Made by a program: the position numbers and the translations under genes
Notes under the pieces: generated by a model
The model's input: only the letters and a program-made list of their open reading frames with translations
Databases searched by the model: none
Told to the model about the DNA's origin: nothing
Assembly: GCA_034408855.1 (NCBI GenBank)
Contig: JAWXCK010000106.1
Location: 1-32,008 of the forward strand
DNA from: JAIYDQ01 sp034408855
GTDB taxonomy: Bacteria; Planctomycetota; Planctomycetia; Pirellulales; Pirellulaceae
Reading direction: 5' to 3'
DNA: 32,008 nucleotides
Shown here: one piece after another, positions 16,501 to 24,500 of the stretch
How positions within the stretch are numbered: position 1 is the stretch's first letter
Layout: each line of letters opens with the position of its first letter

Positions 16501-19500
16501 CTTGGGTCAGCGACGTTCGATGAACTTCTCCGAATTGCCGCATCGAATGCTTTGCCGCGACATCGCATTTGGCCCATCCAGTCGACGATGCTTATCGCCA
16601 ACCTCGTTTATTCTTCGGCAATTATCGAACAAGGATTCCACCCCGACATGGTGATGGGGCATAGCCTGGGCGAGTTAGCCGCGATGGTTGTGGCCGGGGC
16701 GTGGTCGATGCCTGAGGCGTTGCGATTTGTCAAAGATCGAGCCAATGCGGTTGCGAATCAGAATCATGCCCCCTCTGGTCTTGTTTCAATCAATCAGAGC
16801 GCCGACATTGTCCAAGATGCTCTCGCTGCGTTTCCATTGCCAGTTGTCTTGACACACGACAATAGCCCTAACCAAAGTGTCGTCGGAGGACGAACGGAGC
16901 ACCTTCAAGAATTCCAAAATTTTGTTGCTAACCGTCGTTGGTCCACCGTGCTGTTGAATGTTCCTGCCGCCTTTCATACGCCTCTGATGGTCGACGCTCA
17001 AATTGCGCTAGTCGAATCTGCACGAAAGGCGAACCTGCGACCGGCGACTATTCCGTTGTTGAGCACCGTTACCGGGCGGTTCATAAGTGATCCAGACGAA
17101 TTTCGACGGATTCTATTACAACAGCTTGTCACGCCCGTCGGCTATCGGTCCGGTATTGAAAAAGCTTATCGTTTGGGTGGCCGCGCCTTCGTAGAAGTTG
17201 GACCGGGTGCCGTCCTCTCGCGGCTCAATCAAGCCATCCTCAAAAGCGATCCATGTACCTGCATTGCATTGGCAGACAATTTGGCGATAGGCAATGCGCT
17301 CAACAGCGCGCTTTCGCAGCCGATTGAGCTTGTACCCCCGAGCTACTCAGAAAAAAGTCTGCTGCAGGCGCAGGACGGGAGCGACCGGCAAATTATCGTC
17401 ATTGATGCGACCGAGTCACGTAGAAAGCGACGTCGAGAACGAGCAACGTCTCCGCTGGAACAGCAGAAAATGTCAGAAGTCACGGCGTCACCGATACCCG
17501 AAGCGAAGCCTAAAGTTCCACCCGCCGTTCGCTCGAGTGAACTGGAAGCATTCGTGCGAGACTTCATTATTGAACATACCGGTTATCCAACGGAGATGAT
17601 CGAATTGGATTGGGACCTAGAAGCCGACTTGGGGATCGATAGCATTAAGCAAGCTCAGCTCTTTGGCGAGCTGCGTGAGTTATTTGACGTCGATATGAAT
17701 CTATTGGCATCTGGTAGCGTTCGCACGATGCGGCAATTAGTTGCGGTACTTGAAACGAGCGGTGGCAAGCGAGAATGGATTGAAGATGAGCCGTCTAACA
17801 AGTCTAACCAACGTCCGGAATCGACAATCGAAGCGAAGTCGACTTCTGTAGCGTCACCAATGTCGAAGCAAATTATCGCCGATCGATCGGTCGAGAACTC
17901 GCCAATCGATCGTTCCGACATTGCGACCTTCATGATCGATTTTGTCGTCGAGCACACCGGCTATCCTCGCGAGATTGTCGATATGCATGCCGATTTCGAA
18001 GCCGACCTCGGGCTCGATAGCATCAAACTAGCGCAACTCTTTGGCGAACTAAGAAGCAATTTTGAACTTGCCGTTGCTGGCAATGATCGATCGGTCTTAG
18101 CGAACTGCCGAACGCTGAACGATATTCTCGAATTGTTTCCAGCGGATCAATCGGACGAAGGTTTATTGAACGATCCCAAAGAGTCTGGGATCGATCAGAT
18201 CTACGCGAAAGGCTTGGCATGGGGACAATTGAATGCCGTAAAACTTCAATCACGACTCATTGAAGCGATTGATAGTCTGGGGTCGCGCTCGAATTTCAAT
18301 TCGGGTACAAAATCGCAGCACGGCGTTCACGATCATCGAGTCTCCAACCAGCTAAACATTGGCGATTCTACCGGCAAGCATTTGCGAGATCATGATTGGT
18401 GGCGAGGTGCTTCCGCTGGTGCTGGCGTTGATGAAGCGTTCTTGCTCGGCGACGTCGATCATATCGCGGAGCTTCTTCAGTTGTCTGAAAAAGAGTTAAG
18501 CGAGAGTTTTCCTGAGCCAAATGAGAGCCACGAGCTCTTAGCGAAGTCGGTGGCCGATAAACTTTCGGTAAGCGAATTCAACGGCGACGATACCTTCGAG
18601 TTGCCTACCGAATCGATAACGCGCCGGTACCAATTGAAGATGGTCGATTCGCCGTTACCTGAAGGGTCGCCTACGCGCCCGGAGTGGAAAGGTGCAGCGG
18701 TCATTCTCGGTGGGAACGCGGTTGCCGAGAAGCTCGCTCAGTCGCTAGCAGCCGATGGCGTCCGATGTTTGCGGTTAGACTCAAGCTTGCCACGCGATCA
18801 ACTTGTGCTGCGACTGGAAGAAGCCTGGAAAATCGAACCGATTTTGCACGCATTTTTGGCGACACCACACGATGAAGCGGCAACCATAGGAATCTCGGCA
18901 AAAGAATGGCGCGATCGTCGACAGTCTGGCATGACCACCGCATTTTGGTTTTGCCAGGATTGGGTATCAAGAGTCATTGCGGCCGAAAAGATTCACCAAG
19001 CATCGCTTATTGCACTGACGCGATTGGGTGGCGACTTTGGTTTTGAAGCGGCGGTTCTCGCGCCCGAAAGCGGTACACTGACCGGCTTGCTCAAGGCGAT
19101 CGTTATTGAAAACTGGGTCAATGGCCATCGCGGGCTGGCAGTAAAAGTCATCGACGCTAGCTCGAACGAATCACCGCAGCAGCTTGTCGAAGCAGCATAC
19201 CGCGAAATCGCCAACACGAGTTATGACATGGAGATCTCGTGGGCCAATGGTCAGCGTAAAGTCGTTCGGGCCGATTTATCTCCGATTCGAAAACTTAGGA
19301 ATTCGCCTATTACACGCGGCGGAGCATGGATTTGTACCGGTGGAGGACGCGGAATCACGGCCTATGCGGCGGAGCAACTCGCGTTGCGTTACGATTTGAC
19401 GTTGCACCTCGTGGGAACCGCACCGGTTGCCAACATACCGGATGAGTGGCGAAATCTCGAAGGCGGCGCGCTTCGCCAACTCAAGCTTTCGATCATGCAG

Positions 19501-21153
19501 CAGGCTCGCACTGATAGCAGCCCGTCGGCGATCAATCCCATCAAGGCTTGGGAGAACGTCGAAAAGGGGATAGAGATCGACGCGACGTTGCGTCGACTTA
19601 AGAGCCAGGGAATACAAGCCTACTACTATTCTTGCGATTGCTCGAACGTTAAGCAATTGCGTGAAGTCGTATCGCAAATCCGAAAAGTATCTGGACCCAT
19701 TCGAGGATGTTTGCATGGCGCTGGGGTGGGCCAGGACGCCCGCTTCGAACGCAAGCGACCAGAAAAAGTTGAACAATGTCTGTCGGCTAAAGTCGATGGT
19801 ACGATTGCTTTGATGGAGGTGACGGCTACCGAGCCTCTCGAATTCTTCTTCGGGTTCGGATCGATTAGCGGACGCTTTGGTGCCAACGGTCACTCAGACT
19901 ATTCGATGGCGAATGATGGCATGGCCAAGTGCATCGATTGGTATCGGCATAAGCGACCAGACGTTCGAGCCGTTTGTTTCCATTGGCATGCTTGGGGGGA
20001 TGTCGGAATGGCAACGAAGCCCGAAACGAGACTTGCCTTAGAAATGATCGATATGCAGTTCATGCCTGCACGAGAGGGGGTCGAGCACTTGGTTCGCGAA
20101 ATCGAAGGCGGTGCTCCCATGCGAGAAGTATTGATCACTGACGATCGATATTATCGGTTATTCTATCCCTCTGAGACGCTGCTCAATAATCAAGCATCGG
20201 AGAACGACAAGCTTGCTTATGGGCTCATCGAGGAGCAAGAGGATACGGCATGTAATGGAGTGCATCCTCTCAGTAACACGTCCGAACGTGCAAAGACTAA
20301 CGTCGCCCGCGTTAAGCTAGATCCGGTCGGCGACGTTTTTCTTCGCGAACATTGTCTAAATGATCGCCCACTTTTGCCGATGGTGATTGGTCTTGAAGCG
20401 ATTGTCGAAAGTGCGGCCCGACATTTTCGTTGGCGACCGATTCAGTTCGGAGGACCTGCCATTCAAGTACAAGGATTTGAATCATTTCGAGGCTTCCGAT
20501 TTTTCCAAGATGGATCTCAAGTTGCTGATTTGATATCGACTTCAACGTCTTCGGATATGTGTTCTGTTGAACTGGTCGCTGACTTTTATGCTCGCAACGG
20601 TTCATTAGTCGAAACTCGGCGGCGTTACATGCGGGCTTCGGTTTTCGAAAATTCCGGCAAGCGATTGTTAGATTGGACAATGCTAGATGGCTCTCGCTTG
20701 CATTGGAATGACGCAATCTATCCGGCTGCGGGGTCCGCTTTTTACGTAGGCCCGGCCTTTCGCGTCCTGAAGCAAACGTCGCTTCGCGATTCAAGGATTG
20801 TCGGGCGCATTCAAGCACCGTCGTTAATTGAACTAGCTGGAACGCGGCGGAATGTCGTTGGATGGAGAACGCCGAGTGCCGTGATCGATGCGTGCCTTTT
20901 TGCGACCGGTATCTTAGCCTGGAATCATGTGCGGCCGGGGATCAACCTGCCAGTCAGTATCGATTCGATGGCGATTCATAAGATGCCGACGCCAGGCGAA
21001 ACGTGTTTCGTGGAGTCCCGATTTGTTCGTCGAAACGATCGCAATGCATGGTTCGATTTTTGTTTGTGGGGAAGTGATCGTACGATTAGACTCGAAGCCG
21101 TTGGCTACAAAACCGCATGGCTAGAATCGCAACTGCCAACGAATCCCGCTTAG
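13582..21153 (+). CDS. PUFA-synthase-like iterative PKS: KS-CLF-AT-ACP-ACP-KR-DH
   Basis: A 2523-residue multidomain synthase. KS1 (about 8-465) is complete: C216 in DAACASSL, H348 in EAHATST, H387 in NIGHT. A second KS-like domain (495-877) has DAGDCSGES around C710 and lacks both histidine motifs, so it is a chain-length-factor-like partner. AT (933-1230) has S1028 in GHSLGE and H1132 in AAFHTP. Two ACPs carry the PUFA-type motifs LGIDSIK (S1354) and LGLDSIK (S1480). A PfaA-like KR (about 1673-2197) has TGGGRGI, S2094 and Y2107. A DH (2243-2517) has H2257 and D2436. The TTG at 13582 is favoured as start: AGGGGGG lies 7 bases upstream and KS1 begins at once; an ATG at 13510 would add 24 basic residues inside the previous gene. 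An in-frame REP element encodes residues 879-905. Product unknown. Confidence 0.93.
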   Translation: MPESIIQQPIAIVGMACRLPEADSLDAYWNLLVEGRSAVRPLTDRVLDRELHFDSRKGLQGKTYTGVGGLVPERPLDRKLLGLDDQELAAWDECHLMFAEVAAQAWKQANQIQSKAAASNVGVYIGHSGGSRTAGDLIYATLSEQTADLLNDSAEFSSLSPSVQAVIIDRLVRKMKDGRPLRGDAGKPYLEASAAARLVAEVLKLNGPRMVLDAACASSLVALGLAALDLQSGAIDSAIVGGASYNKVDSLILFSQAQSCSPTASRPFDENADGLIASEGYIAIVIKTLERAIEDGDTIHGVLRGLGLATDGRGKSLWAPRREGQTLAMKRAYATPEDAKRVQYLEAHATSTQVGDATETQALADYFGAYHNVGSLPVGSVKSNIGHTLETAGLAGLVKTLLAMKNGTIPPTINLEQPSSSIDWKAVPFSVPTNCIPWPVPNDGTPRCGAVNAFGIGGLNVHVVAEQFDADYHRRLVTKNDSSRTISKLATEVSREPIAIVGYGVIVPGAQSAEQLAQLIESRKSKIVEPPENRWRHRIGISATTKNASSDQPYNNTVETARGGYLLDYAYDWKKHRVPPKQVDRANPLQFMLLDAAGQALEHFMTSGQPIAQDRTSVIVGTIFGGEFGHQLQLGLRICDLQRDLHEVLDSIQDLRNPSVMIDEFTQSVLIANPALLDETGSFTSSTLASRITKQFNLMGGAMAIDAGDCSGESALVTATEMLRSNVSDMVLCAAGQRAMDLPSYQTWNSRGQLSDDPTAQRLPAEGAVVLLLKRLSDAQKSGDPIHGIVHDVKQIKAGQIGVDDPQIAQPFHSNALCEQIGDLKSAQSLFAIASLLATKQSPEGQPRTIRSSPSSQIAYEVVVSRGGIVVANSHLHICEPSALAAGSSGAQSPTHEPEASGYRSQRKLVSTGKLSAEYSSVRHWSDESAKRPWLVAIFPGQGSQAPKMLDGVLSRYARARDTLALADSTLRELGSATFDELLRIAASNALPRHRIWPIQSTMLIANLVYSSAIIEQGFHPDMVMGHSLGELAAMVVAGAWSMPEALRFVKDRANAVANQNHAPSGLVSINQSADIVQDALAAFPLPVVLTHDNSPNQSVVGGRTEHLQEFQNFVANRRWSTVLLNVPAAFHTPLMVDAQIALVESARKANLRPATIPLLSTVTGRFISDPDEFRRILLQQLVTPVGYRSGIEKAYRLGGRAFVEVGPGAVLSRLNQAILKSDPCTCIALADNLAIGNALNSALSQPIELVPPSYSEKSLLQAQDGSDRQIIVIDATESRRKRRRERATSPLEQQKMSEVTASPIPEAKPKVPPAVRSSELEAFVRDFIIEHTGYPTEMIELDWDLEADLGIDSIKQAQLFGELRELFDVDMNLLASGSVRTMRQLVAVLETSGGKREWIEDEPSNKSNQRPESTIEAKSTSVASPMSKQIIADRSVENSPIDRSDIATFMIDFVVEHTGYPREIVDMHADFEADLGLDSIKLAQLFGELRSNFELAVAGNDRSVLANCRTLNDILELFPADQSDEGLLNDPKESGIDQIYAKGLAWGQLNAVKLQSRLIEAIDSLGSRSNFNSGTKSQHGVHDHRVSNQLNIGDSTGKHLRDHDWWRGASAGAGVDEAFLLGDVDHIAELLQLSEKELSESFPEPNESHELLAKSVADKLSVSEFNGDDTFELPTESITRRYQLKMVDSPLPEGSPTRPEWKGAAVILGGNAVAEKLAQSLAADGVRCLRLDSSLPRDQLVLRLEEAWKIEPILHAFLATPHDEAATIGISAKEWRDRRQSGMTTAFWFCQDWVSRVIAAEKIHQASLIALTRLGGDFGFEAAVLAPESGTLTGLLKAIVIENWVNGHRGLAVKVIDASSNESPQQLVEAAYREIANTSYDMEISWANGQRKVVRADLSPIRKLRNSPITRGGAWICTGGGRGITAYAAEQLALRYDLTLHLVGTAPVANIPDEWRNLEGGALRQLKLSIMQQARTDSSPSAINPIKAWENVEKGIEIDATLRRLKSQGIQAYYYSCDCSNVKQLREVVSQIRKVSGPIRGCLHGAGVGQDARFERKRPEKVEQCLSAKVDGTIALMEVTATEPLEFFFGFGSISGRFGANGHSDYSMANDGMAKCIDWYRHKRPDVRAVCFHWHAWGDVGMATKPETRLALEMIDMQFMPAREGVEHLVREIEGGAPMREVLITDDRYYRLFYPSETLLNNQASENDKLAYGLIEEQEDTACNGVHPLSNTSERAKTNVARVKLDPVGDVFLREHCLNDRPLLPMVIGLEAIVESAARHFRWRPIQFGGPAIQVQGFESFRGFRFFQDGSQVADLISTSTSSDMCSVELVADFYARNGSLVETRRRYMRASVFENSGKRLLDWTMLDGSRLHWNDAIYPAAGSAFYVGPAFRVLKQTSLRDSRIVGRIQAPSLIELAGTRRNVVGWRTPSAVIDACLFATGILAWNHVRPGINLPVSIDSMAIHKMPTPGETCFVESRFVRRNDRNAWFDFCLWGSDRTIRLEAVGYKTAWLESQLPTNPA
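16217..16297. repeat. REP-like inverted-pair element inserted in frame in the PKS gene
   Basis: The 81-base element starts GTGAGC and ends GCTCAC. Its left arm (16217-16241) is identical over 25 bases to the repeat at 23122-23146, and its right arm (16273-16297) is a diverged inverted copy (reverse complement begins GTGAGCGATAGCC). Being 27 codons long, it keeps the reading frame and encodes a Ser/Ala/Gly/Pro-rich stretch (EPSALAAGSSGAQSPTHEPE) in the linker between the CLF-like and AT domains. Confidence 0.8.
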
Positions 21154-22334
21154 ATAGGCTTGCGTGTCGGATGTACCAAAGCTCGACCGGATTGCCCCAT
21201 TTGCTTGCGCCAAAGGCCTATTTCGATCCTGAGTTCTACCGTTCGGAGCTATCGACGATTCTAAATCCATCGTGGCAGCTCGTGGGTACGACGCTGAAAT
21301 TGCAAAACTCAGGCGATTTTTTTACGACATCCTGTTTCGGCGAAGAGATTCAAGTGCGAAACTTTGACGGTTGCCTCAAAGCGCTTTCAAACGTGTGTGC
21401 TCATCGTCATTGTTTGATCTCAGATCAAGCGCAAGGACATTCGCCGGCAATGCGCTGCCAATATCACGGCTGGGAATATGGCGAGGACGGATTTACCCGG
21501 AAGATTCCGTGCGCGAAGGAATTTGCACCGATCGACCGTTCGAGCTTTCGACTGCATGAATATCGGATCGAAACGGCCGGTCAACTTGTATTCATTTGCC
21601 TCGATCAGAGCGCCGGTGATTTGCAGACGTTTCTCGGCCCCATTGCTTCTCGGGTAATGCAACGCTTTGGAGCGGACTGGCGTCAATTTTATCGAGGCAA
21701 ATTTCAATATGAAGCCAATTGGAAAGTGTCAATCGAAAATTCATTGGAAGCTTATCATGTAGAATCGATCCATCCCAACACATTCCGAGCGGCACCGGGC
21801 GAAGATCGCAGCGAGCACCTATTGAATTCTCGGCATACTTCGTTTAGCACCGATACTCCCTTTGCGGCTCATCATCGATCGGATGAATGGTTTCAGAGAA
21901 TAGAAGGATGGATGGTACGGAAATTGGGAGTGATTCCAACTTGCCGCTACGAGCAGCATCATGTTTTTCCCAATCTGCTATTCTCGTTTACCGATGCGAT
22001 CAGTTTGGTTCACTCCGTTGTTCCGTTGGGGCCGACAAGTTCCCGGTCGCTAATGTTTCAATTTGGGCTCTTCCCGGCAAAAATATCATTTGGGAAACGG
22101 ATGATTGCCCGTTTGCTTGGGCGCGTAGAAGCAGAGATTCTCAAACGGATCATGAAAGAAGACATGCAACTATATCCGTCGATCCAGCGAGGCTTGCAGT
22201 CGAGTCGCCATCAAGGCACACTGGCGCGATCGGAAGAACGCATTCATGCATTTCAAGACTATCATTGCAAGTTGCTGTCGAATCGAACAAGCGAATCGAT
22301 GGCAGCTACCGATTCAAGCGAAGGCAAATTATGA
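21117..22334 (+). CDS. Rieske non-heme iron oxygenase
   Basis: A Rieske oxygenase alpha-subunit-like protein of 405 residues. The Rieske [2Fe-2S] ligands are C94 and H96 (CAHRH) and C114 and H117 (CQYHGW). The mononuclear iron site follows NWK (201-203), with H214 and H219 in ENSLEAYHVESIHP. Such enzymes hydroxylate, desaturate or demethylate substrates using a separate reductase, which is not encoded here. The ATG at 21117 lies inside the end of the synthase gene (37-base overlap); a second ATG at 21171 fits family alignments almost as well. Its 3' end overlaps the next gene by ATGA. Position suggests it modifies the synthase product (hydroxylation or double-bond formation), which is inference. 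No transmembrane segment is evident. Confidence 0.88.
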   Translation: MARIATANESRLDRLACRMYQSSTGLPHLLAPKAYFDPEFYRSELSTILNPSWQLVGTTLKLQNSGDFFTTSCFGEEIQVRNFDGCLKALSNVCAHRHCLISDQAQGHSPAMRCQYHGWEYGEDGFTRKIPCAKEFAPIDRSSFRLHEYRIETAGQLVFICLDQSAGDLQTFLGPIASRVMQRFGADWRQFYRGKFQYEANWKVSIENSLEAYHVESIHPNTFRAAPGEDRSEHLLNSRHTSFSTDTPFAAHHRSDEWFQRIEGWMVRKLGVIPTCRYEQHHVFPNLLFSFTDAISLVHSVVPLGPTSSRSLMFQFGLFPAKISFGKRMIARLLGRVEAEILKRIMKEDMQLYPSIQRGLQSSRHQGTLARSEERIHAFQDYHCKLLSNRTSESMAATDSSEGKL

Positions 22335-23098
22335 CGAGTCTCGTTGGCAAAAAGGCGATCATTACCGGTGGTTCAAGAGGTATCGGCAGGGAAACTGCGA
22401 TCGCGCTTGCAGAATCAGGCTGCGATGTCGCGATCAACTACATTACGCAGGAATCGGCGGCTCGGGAAACGGCCCAAGCCATCCAGCGCCTCGGTCGTCA
22501 AACAATGGTCATCAAGGCGGACATGAGCGAGCCGGAAGACATTCAAGCGATGATTGAATCGGTTCAACAGCAATGGGGCAAGCTAGATATTTTGGTGAGC
22601 AACGCTGCGTCGGGTGGCTTTCGAAATATTTTGGACGCTAAAACATCCCATTTTGATTCCGCAATGCATATCAACGTACGTTCGTTGATGTTGCTCGTGC
22701 AGGCCGCCCTCCCGATGCTAGAAAAATCGTCAAGCCAAGCGAAGGTTATCGCGCTTTCAAGTCATGGTTCCCATCGAGCATTGCCAGCCTATGGTCTGAT
22801 TGGTGCGGCCAAGGCCGCTATCGAAAGTTTGATGCGTCATTTTGCAGATGAACTCGGGCCACGCGGTATCAATTTTAATGTCGTATTGGCTGGACTGGTA
22901 AAGACAGATTCAACGGCACAAGTTCCCAATGCGGATGCGATGTTCGCGGCCATGAACGAGAAACTTCGGATAACCAGGTCGAGAACGCTTACGGCACGAG
23001 ATGTTGCGAATGTCGTGCGCTTTCTTGCTTCGCCGGAAAGCGATTTAATACAAGGCCAAACACTCGTTGTCGATGGCGGTGCTTCATTAAGTGTATAA
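22331..23098 (+). CDS. FabL-like enoyl-ACP reductase (SDR family)
   Basis: A 255-residue classical-fold SDR. It has TGGSRGIGRE (12-21) for cofactor binding, N91 in NAASGG, and S143/S144 before Y154. Catalytic Tyr and Lys are spaced Y154-x6-K161 (AYGLIGAAKAA), not the usual Y-x3-K. That spacing, with the ALSSHGS segment, is characteristic of enoyl-ACP reductases of the FabL/FabI type; ketoacyl reductases use Y-x3-K. It would reduce trans-2-enoyl chains on the neighbouring synthase, which has KR and DH but no ER domain, so it could do the job of PfaD in PUFA clusters. The ATG overlaps the TGA of the Rieske gene (ATGA), implying translational coupling. A longer in-frame reading upstream is antisense-like extension into the Rieske gene's other frame and was rejected. 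Confidence 0.87.
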   Translation: MTSLVGKKAIITGGSRGIGRETAIALAESGCDVAINYITQESAARETAQAIQRLGRQTMVIKADMSEPEDIQAMIESVQQQWGKLDILVSNAASGGFRNILDAKTSHFDSAMHINVRSLMLLVQAALPMLEKSSSQAKVIALSSHGSHRALPAYGLIGAAKAAIESLMRHFADELGPRGINFNVVLAGLVKTDSTAQVPNADAMFAAMNEKLRITRSRTLTARDVANVVRFLASPESDLIQGQTLVVDGGASLSV

Positions 23099-23121
23099 CC
23101 ATTTCATACTCAACCATTATT

Positions 23122-23146
23122 GTGAGCCGTCGGCGCTAGCCGCAGG
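23122..23146 (+). repeat. REP-like repeat arm directly upstream of a start codon
   Basis: Identical over all 25 bases to the left arm of the element inside the synthase gene (16217-16241): it starts GTGAGCC, has the core GGCGCTAGCCG and ends CAGG. It ends 5 bases before the ATG of the CapA-like gene, so its terminal CAGG could act as a weak ribosome-binding site. No second arm is visible. Confidence 0.75.
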
Positions 23147-23151
23147 TTAAT

Positions 23152-24090
23152 ATGTACCATCTCTTCAAGACTCTTTTTATGGCAATGGCCACGATGTTTC
23201 TGTTACATCATGTGGTCACGGCAGATGAATTTGACCAAAAGGTTCGACTGCTGTTCGTCGGCGATATTATGCTCGATAATGGCCCTGGCCATCTTGTCTC
23301 CAACGGGCATGATCCATTTTTGCCATGTGCTGATTTGCTACTGAGTGCGGACTTGACGATTGGCAATCTGGAGTGCGTAGTCGGCAAAGGCGGCGAGCAG
23401 CTCGATAAGCCATATACATTTCGAGCCGCCTCCGATTCTCCACGGTACCTAAAAAAGTACTTCGACGCTTTGAGCCTCGCGAATAACCATAGTTGGGACT
23501 ACGGAGCGGATGGCTTCAGTGAAGCTCTTCGAGTCTTAAAAGCGGAAAGGATCGCCTATTTCGGCGGAGGTAATAATCTTCGCGAAGCTCGCGCTCCGTT
23601 GGTTCTGGAATGCAAGGGACGAAAGCTTGGGCTTCTTGGGTACAACGAATTTCGCGCCAGCAATTACGCGGCGACCGATGCAAGTGCCGGCAATGCACCG
23701 CTCGATGAACGAAGTATGATTTCTGACATCGTGTCGGCACGAAAGAAGTTTGGGTGCGAGATCGTAATTCCGTTCCTCCATTGGGGGGAGGAGCTGCTTG
23801 CGATGCCTCGAAAGGATCAACGTGAATTGGCGGAAAAGCTGATCGATGCAGGCGCGACGGCGGTCATAGGTGCACATCCCCACGTGACGCAAACGATCGA
23901 TATCTATCGGGGCGCGCCGATCTTTTATAGCCTGGGCAATTTCGTTTTTGACTATTTCCCTGGCGATCCCCCTGAATGGATTGGATGGGCTGTCGCATTG
24001 GAAATTTCTGGCGATGGTCATGTCGACTTTGAAACGACTGTCGTTAAACTCGATCCTGTCGGTGTACCGCATCTAGCTCGTCAAGAGTGA
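23152..24090 (+). CDS. Exported CapA/PgsA-family metallophosphatase-like protein
   Basis: A 312-residue protein with an N-terminal signal peptide (residues 1-24, ending TAD) and a calcineurin-like metallophosphatase fold of the CapA/PgsA type. Motifs are GDIMLD (37-42), GNLE (71-74), ANNHSWDYG (110-118), LHWGEE, GAHPHV and SLGNFVFD. Family members are linked to poly-gamma-glutamate capsule synthesis, but most homologues outside Bacillus have no proven substrate. It lacks the long membrane anchor and companion genes (capB, capC), so a capsule role is not supported. It begins 53 bases after the lipid operon, separated by a REP arm, and may be a separate unit or the operon's last gene. The start is the first ATG and gives the signal peptide. 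Confidence 0.85.
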   Translation: MYHLFKTLFMAMATMFLLHHVVTADEFDQKVRLLFVGDIMLDNGPGHLVSNGHDPFLPCADLLLSADLTIGNLECVVGKGGEQLDKPYTFRAASDSPRYLKKYFDALSLANNHSWDYGADGFSEALRVLKAERIAYFGGGNNLREARAPLVLECKGRKLGLLGYNEFRASNYAATDASAGNAPLDERSMISDIVSARKKFGCEIVIPFLHWGEELLAMPRKDQRELAEKLIDAGATAVIGAHPHVTQTIDIYRGAPIFYSLGNFVFDYFPGDPPEWIGWAVALEISGDGHVDFETTVVKLDPVGVPHLARQE

Positions 24091-24188
24091 AGTTTACCAT
24101 CGCAACCGATCATTTCTTTGCTAAACTGGAGTAATCGACTTCAAAAAATGTGGCAATCGGGTGTAGGCGTTTGAAAATAATAGAATTG

Positions 24189-24239
24189 GCTATCTGATTC
24201 GCAATGACGAAATTCACTACTCATTCTTCATCAGATAGC
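24189..24239 (+). promoter_or_regulatory. Possible mRNA hairpin holding a start codon in its loop
   Basis: GCTATCTGAT (24189-24198) and ATCAGATAGC (24230-24239) are perfect inverted repeats. The 31-base loop holds the ATG at 24204. In mRNA this could influence initiation of the small membrane protein. A 10-base match at this spacing is expected about once by chance in a window this size, so confidence is low. Confidence 0.25.
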
Positions 24240-24488
24240 GAAGGTCGGCTCGCTATTTGGAAATTGGCAGGATACGTCGTCGCAACGATTTTCGTAAGCT
24301 GTATTGCAATGTTGGTCAATGTCGGATTAGTCTACGCTCTCTATAGCGGCATAGCGCAGTTTGCGATAAAAGAGACGTATTCGAAACAGCTCGGACAATT
24401 CGTGTTGCTGCTTGGGCCATTCTTGCTACTCTTTCCTGAATGGCTCTTATACGACCTGCTTACAACTCCTTTTCGAAAAAATCGGTAG
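24204..24488 (+). CDS. Small two-helix membrane protein
   Basis: A 94-residue hypothetical protein with two hydrophobic segments, about 18-46 (WKLAGYVVATIFVSCIAML and on) and about 66-85 (QFVLLLGPFLLLFPEWLLY), and a short basic C-terminus (FRKNR). I do not recognise a family. It sits between the CapA-like gene (113-base gap) and the histidine phosphatase gene, which starts 12 bases after its stop, so the latter two are probably cotranscribed. The ATG at 24204 is the first in frame and lacks a clear Shine-Dalgarno. Confidence 0.65.
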   Translation: MTKFTTHSSSDSEGRLAIWKLAGYVVATIFVSCIAMLVNVGLVYALYSGIAQFAIKETYSKQLGQFVLLLGPFLLLFPEWLLYDLLTTPFRKNR

Positions 24489-24500
24489 AACGTTTTATTT

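Noticed and set aside
19276..19893. Minus-strand frame of 205 codons
   Set aside because: It is antisense to the KR domain of the synthase, whose motifs are intact; no homology is recognisable.
21887..22330. Extended N-terminus for the FabL-like reductase
   Set aside because: The extra residues come from the Rieske gene read in another frame; the ATG at 22331 starts right before the Rossmann motif and overlaps the upstream stop as ATGA.
23152..24090. Capsule (poly-gamma-glutamate) synthesis locus
   Set aside because: Only a CapA-like protein is present, without capB or capC companions; the fold alone does not define the function.
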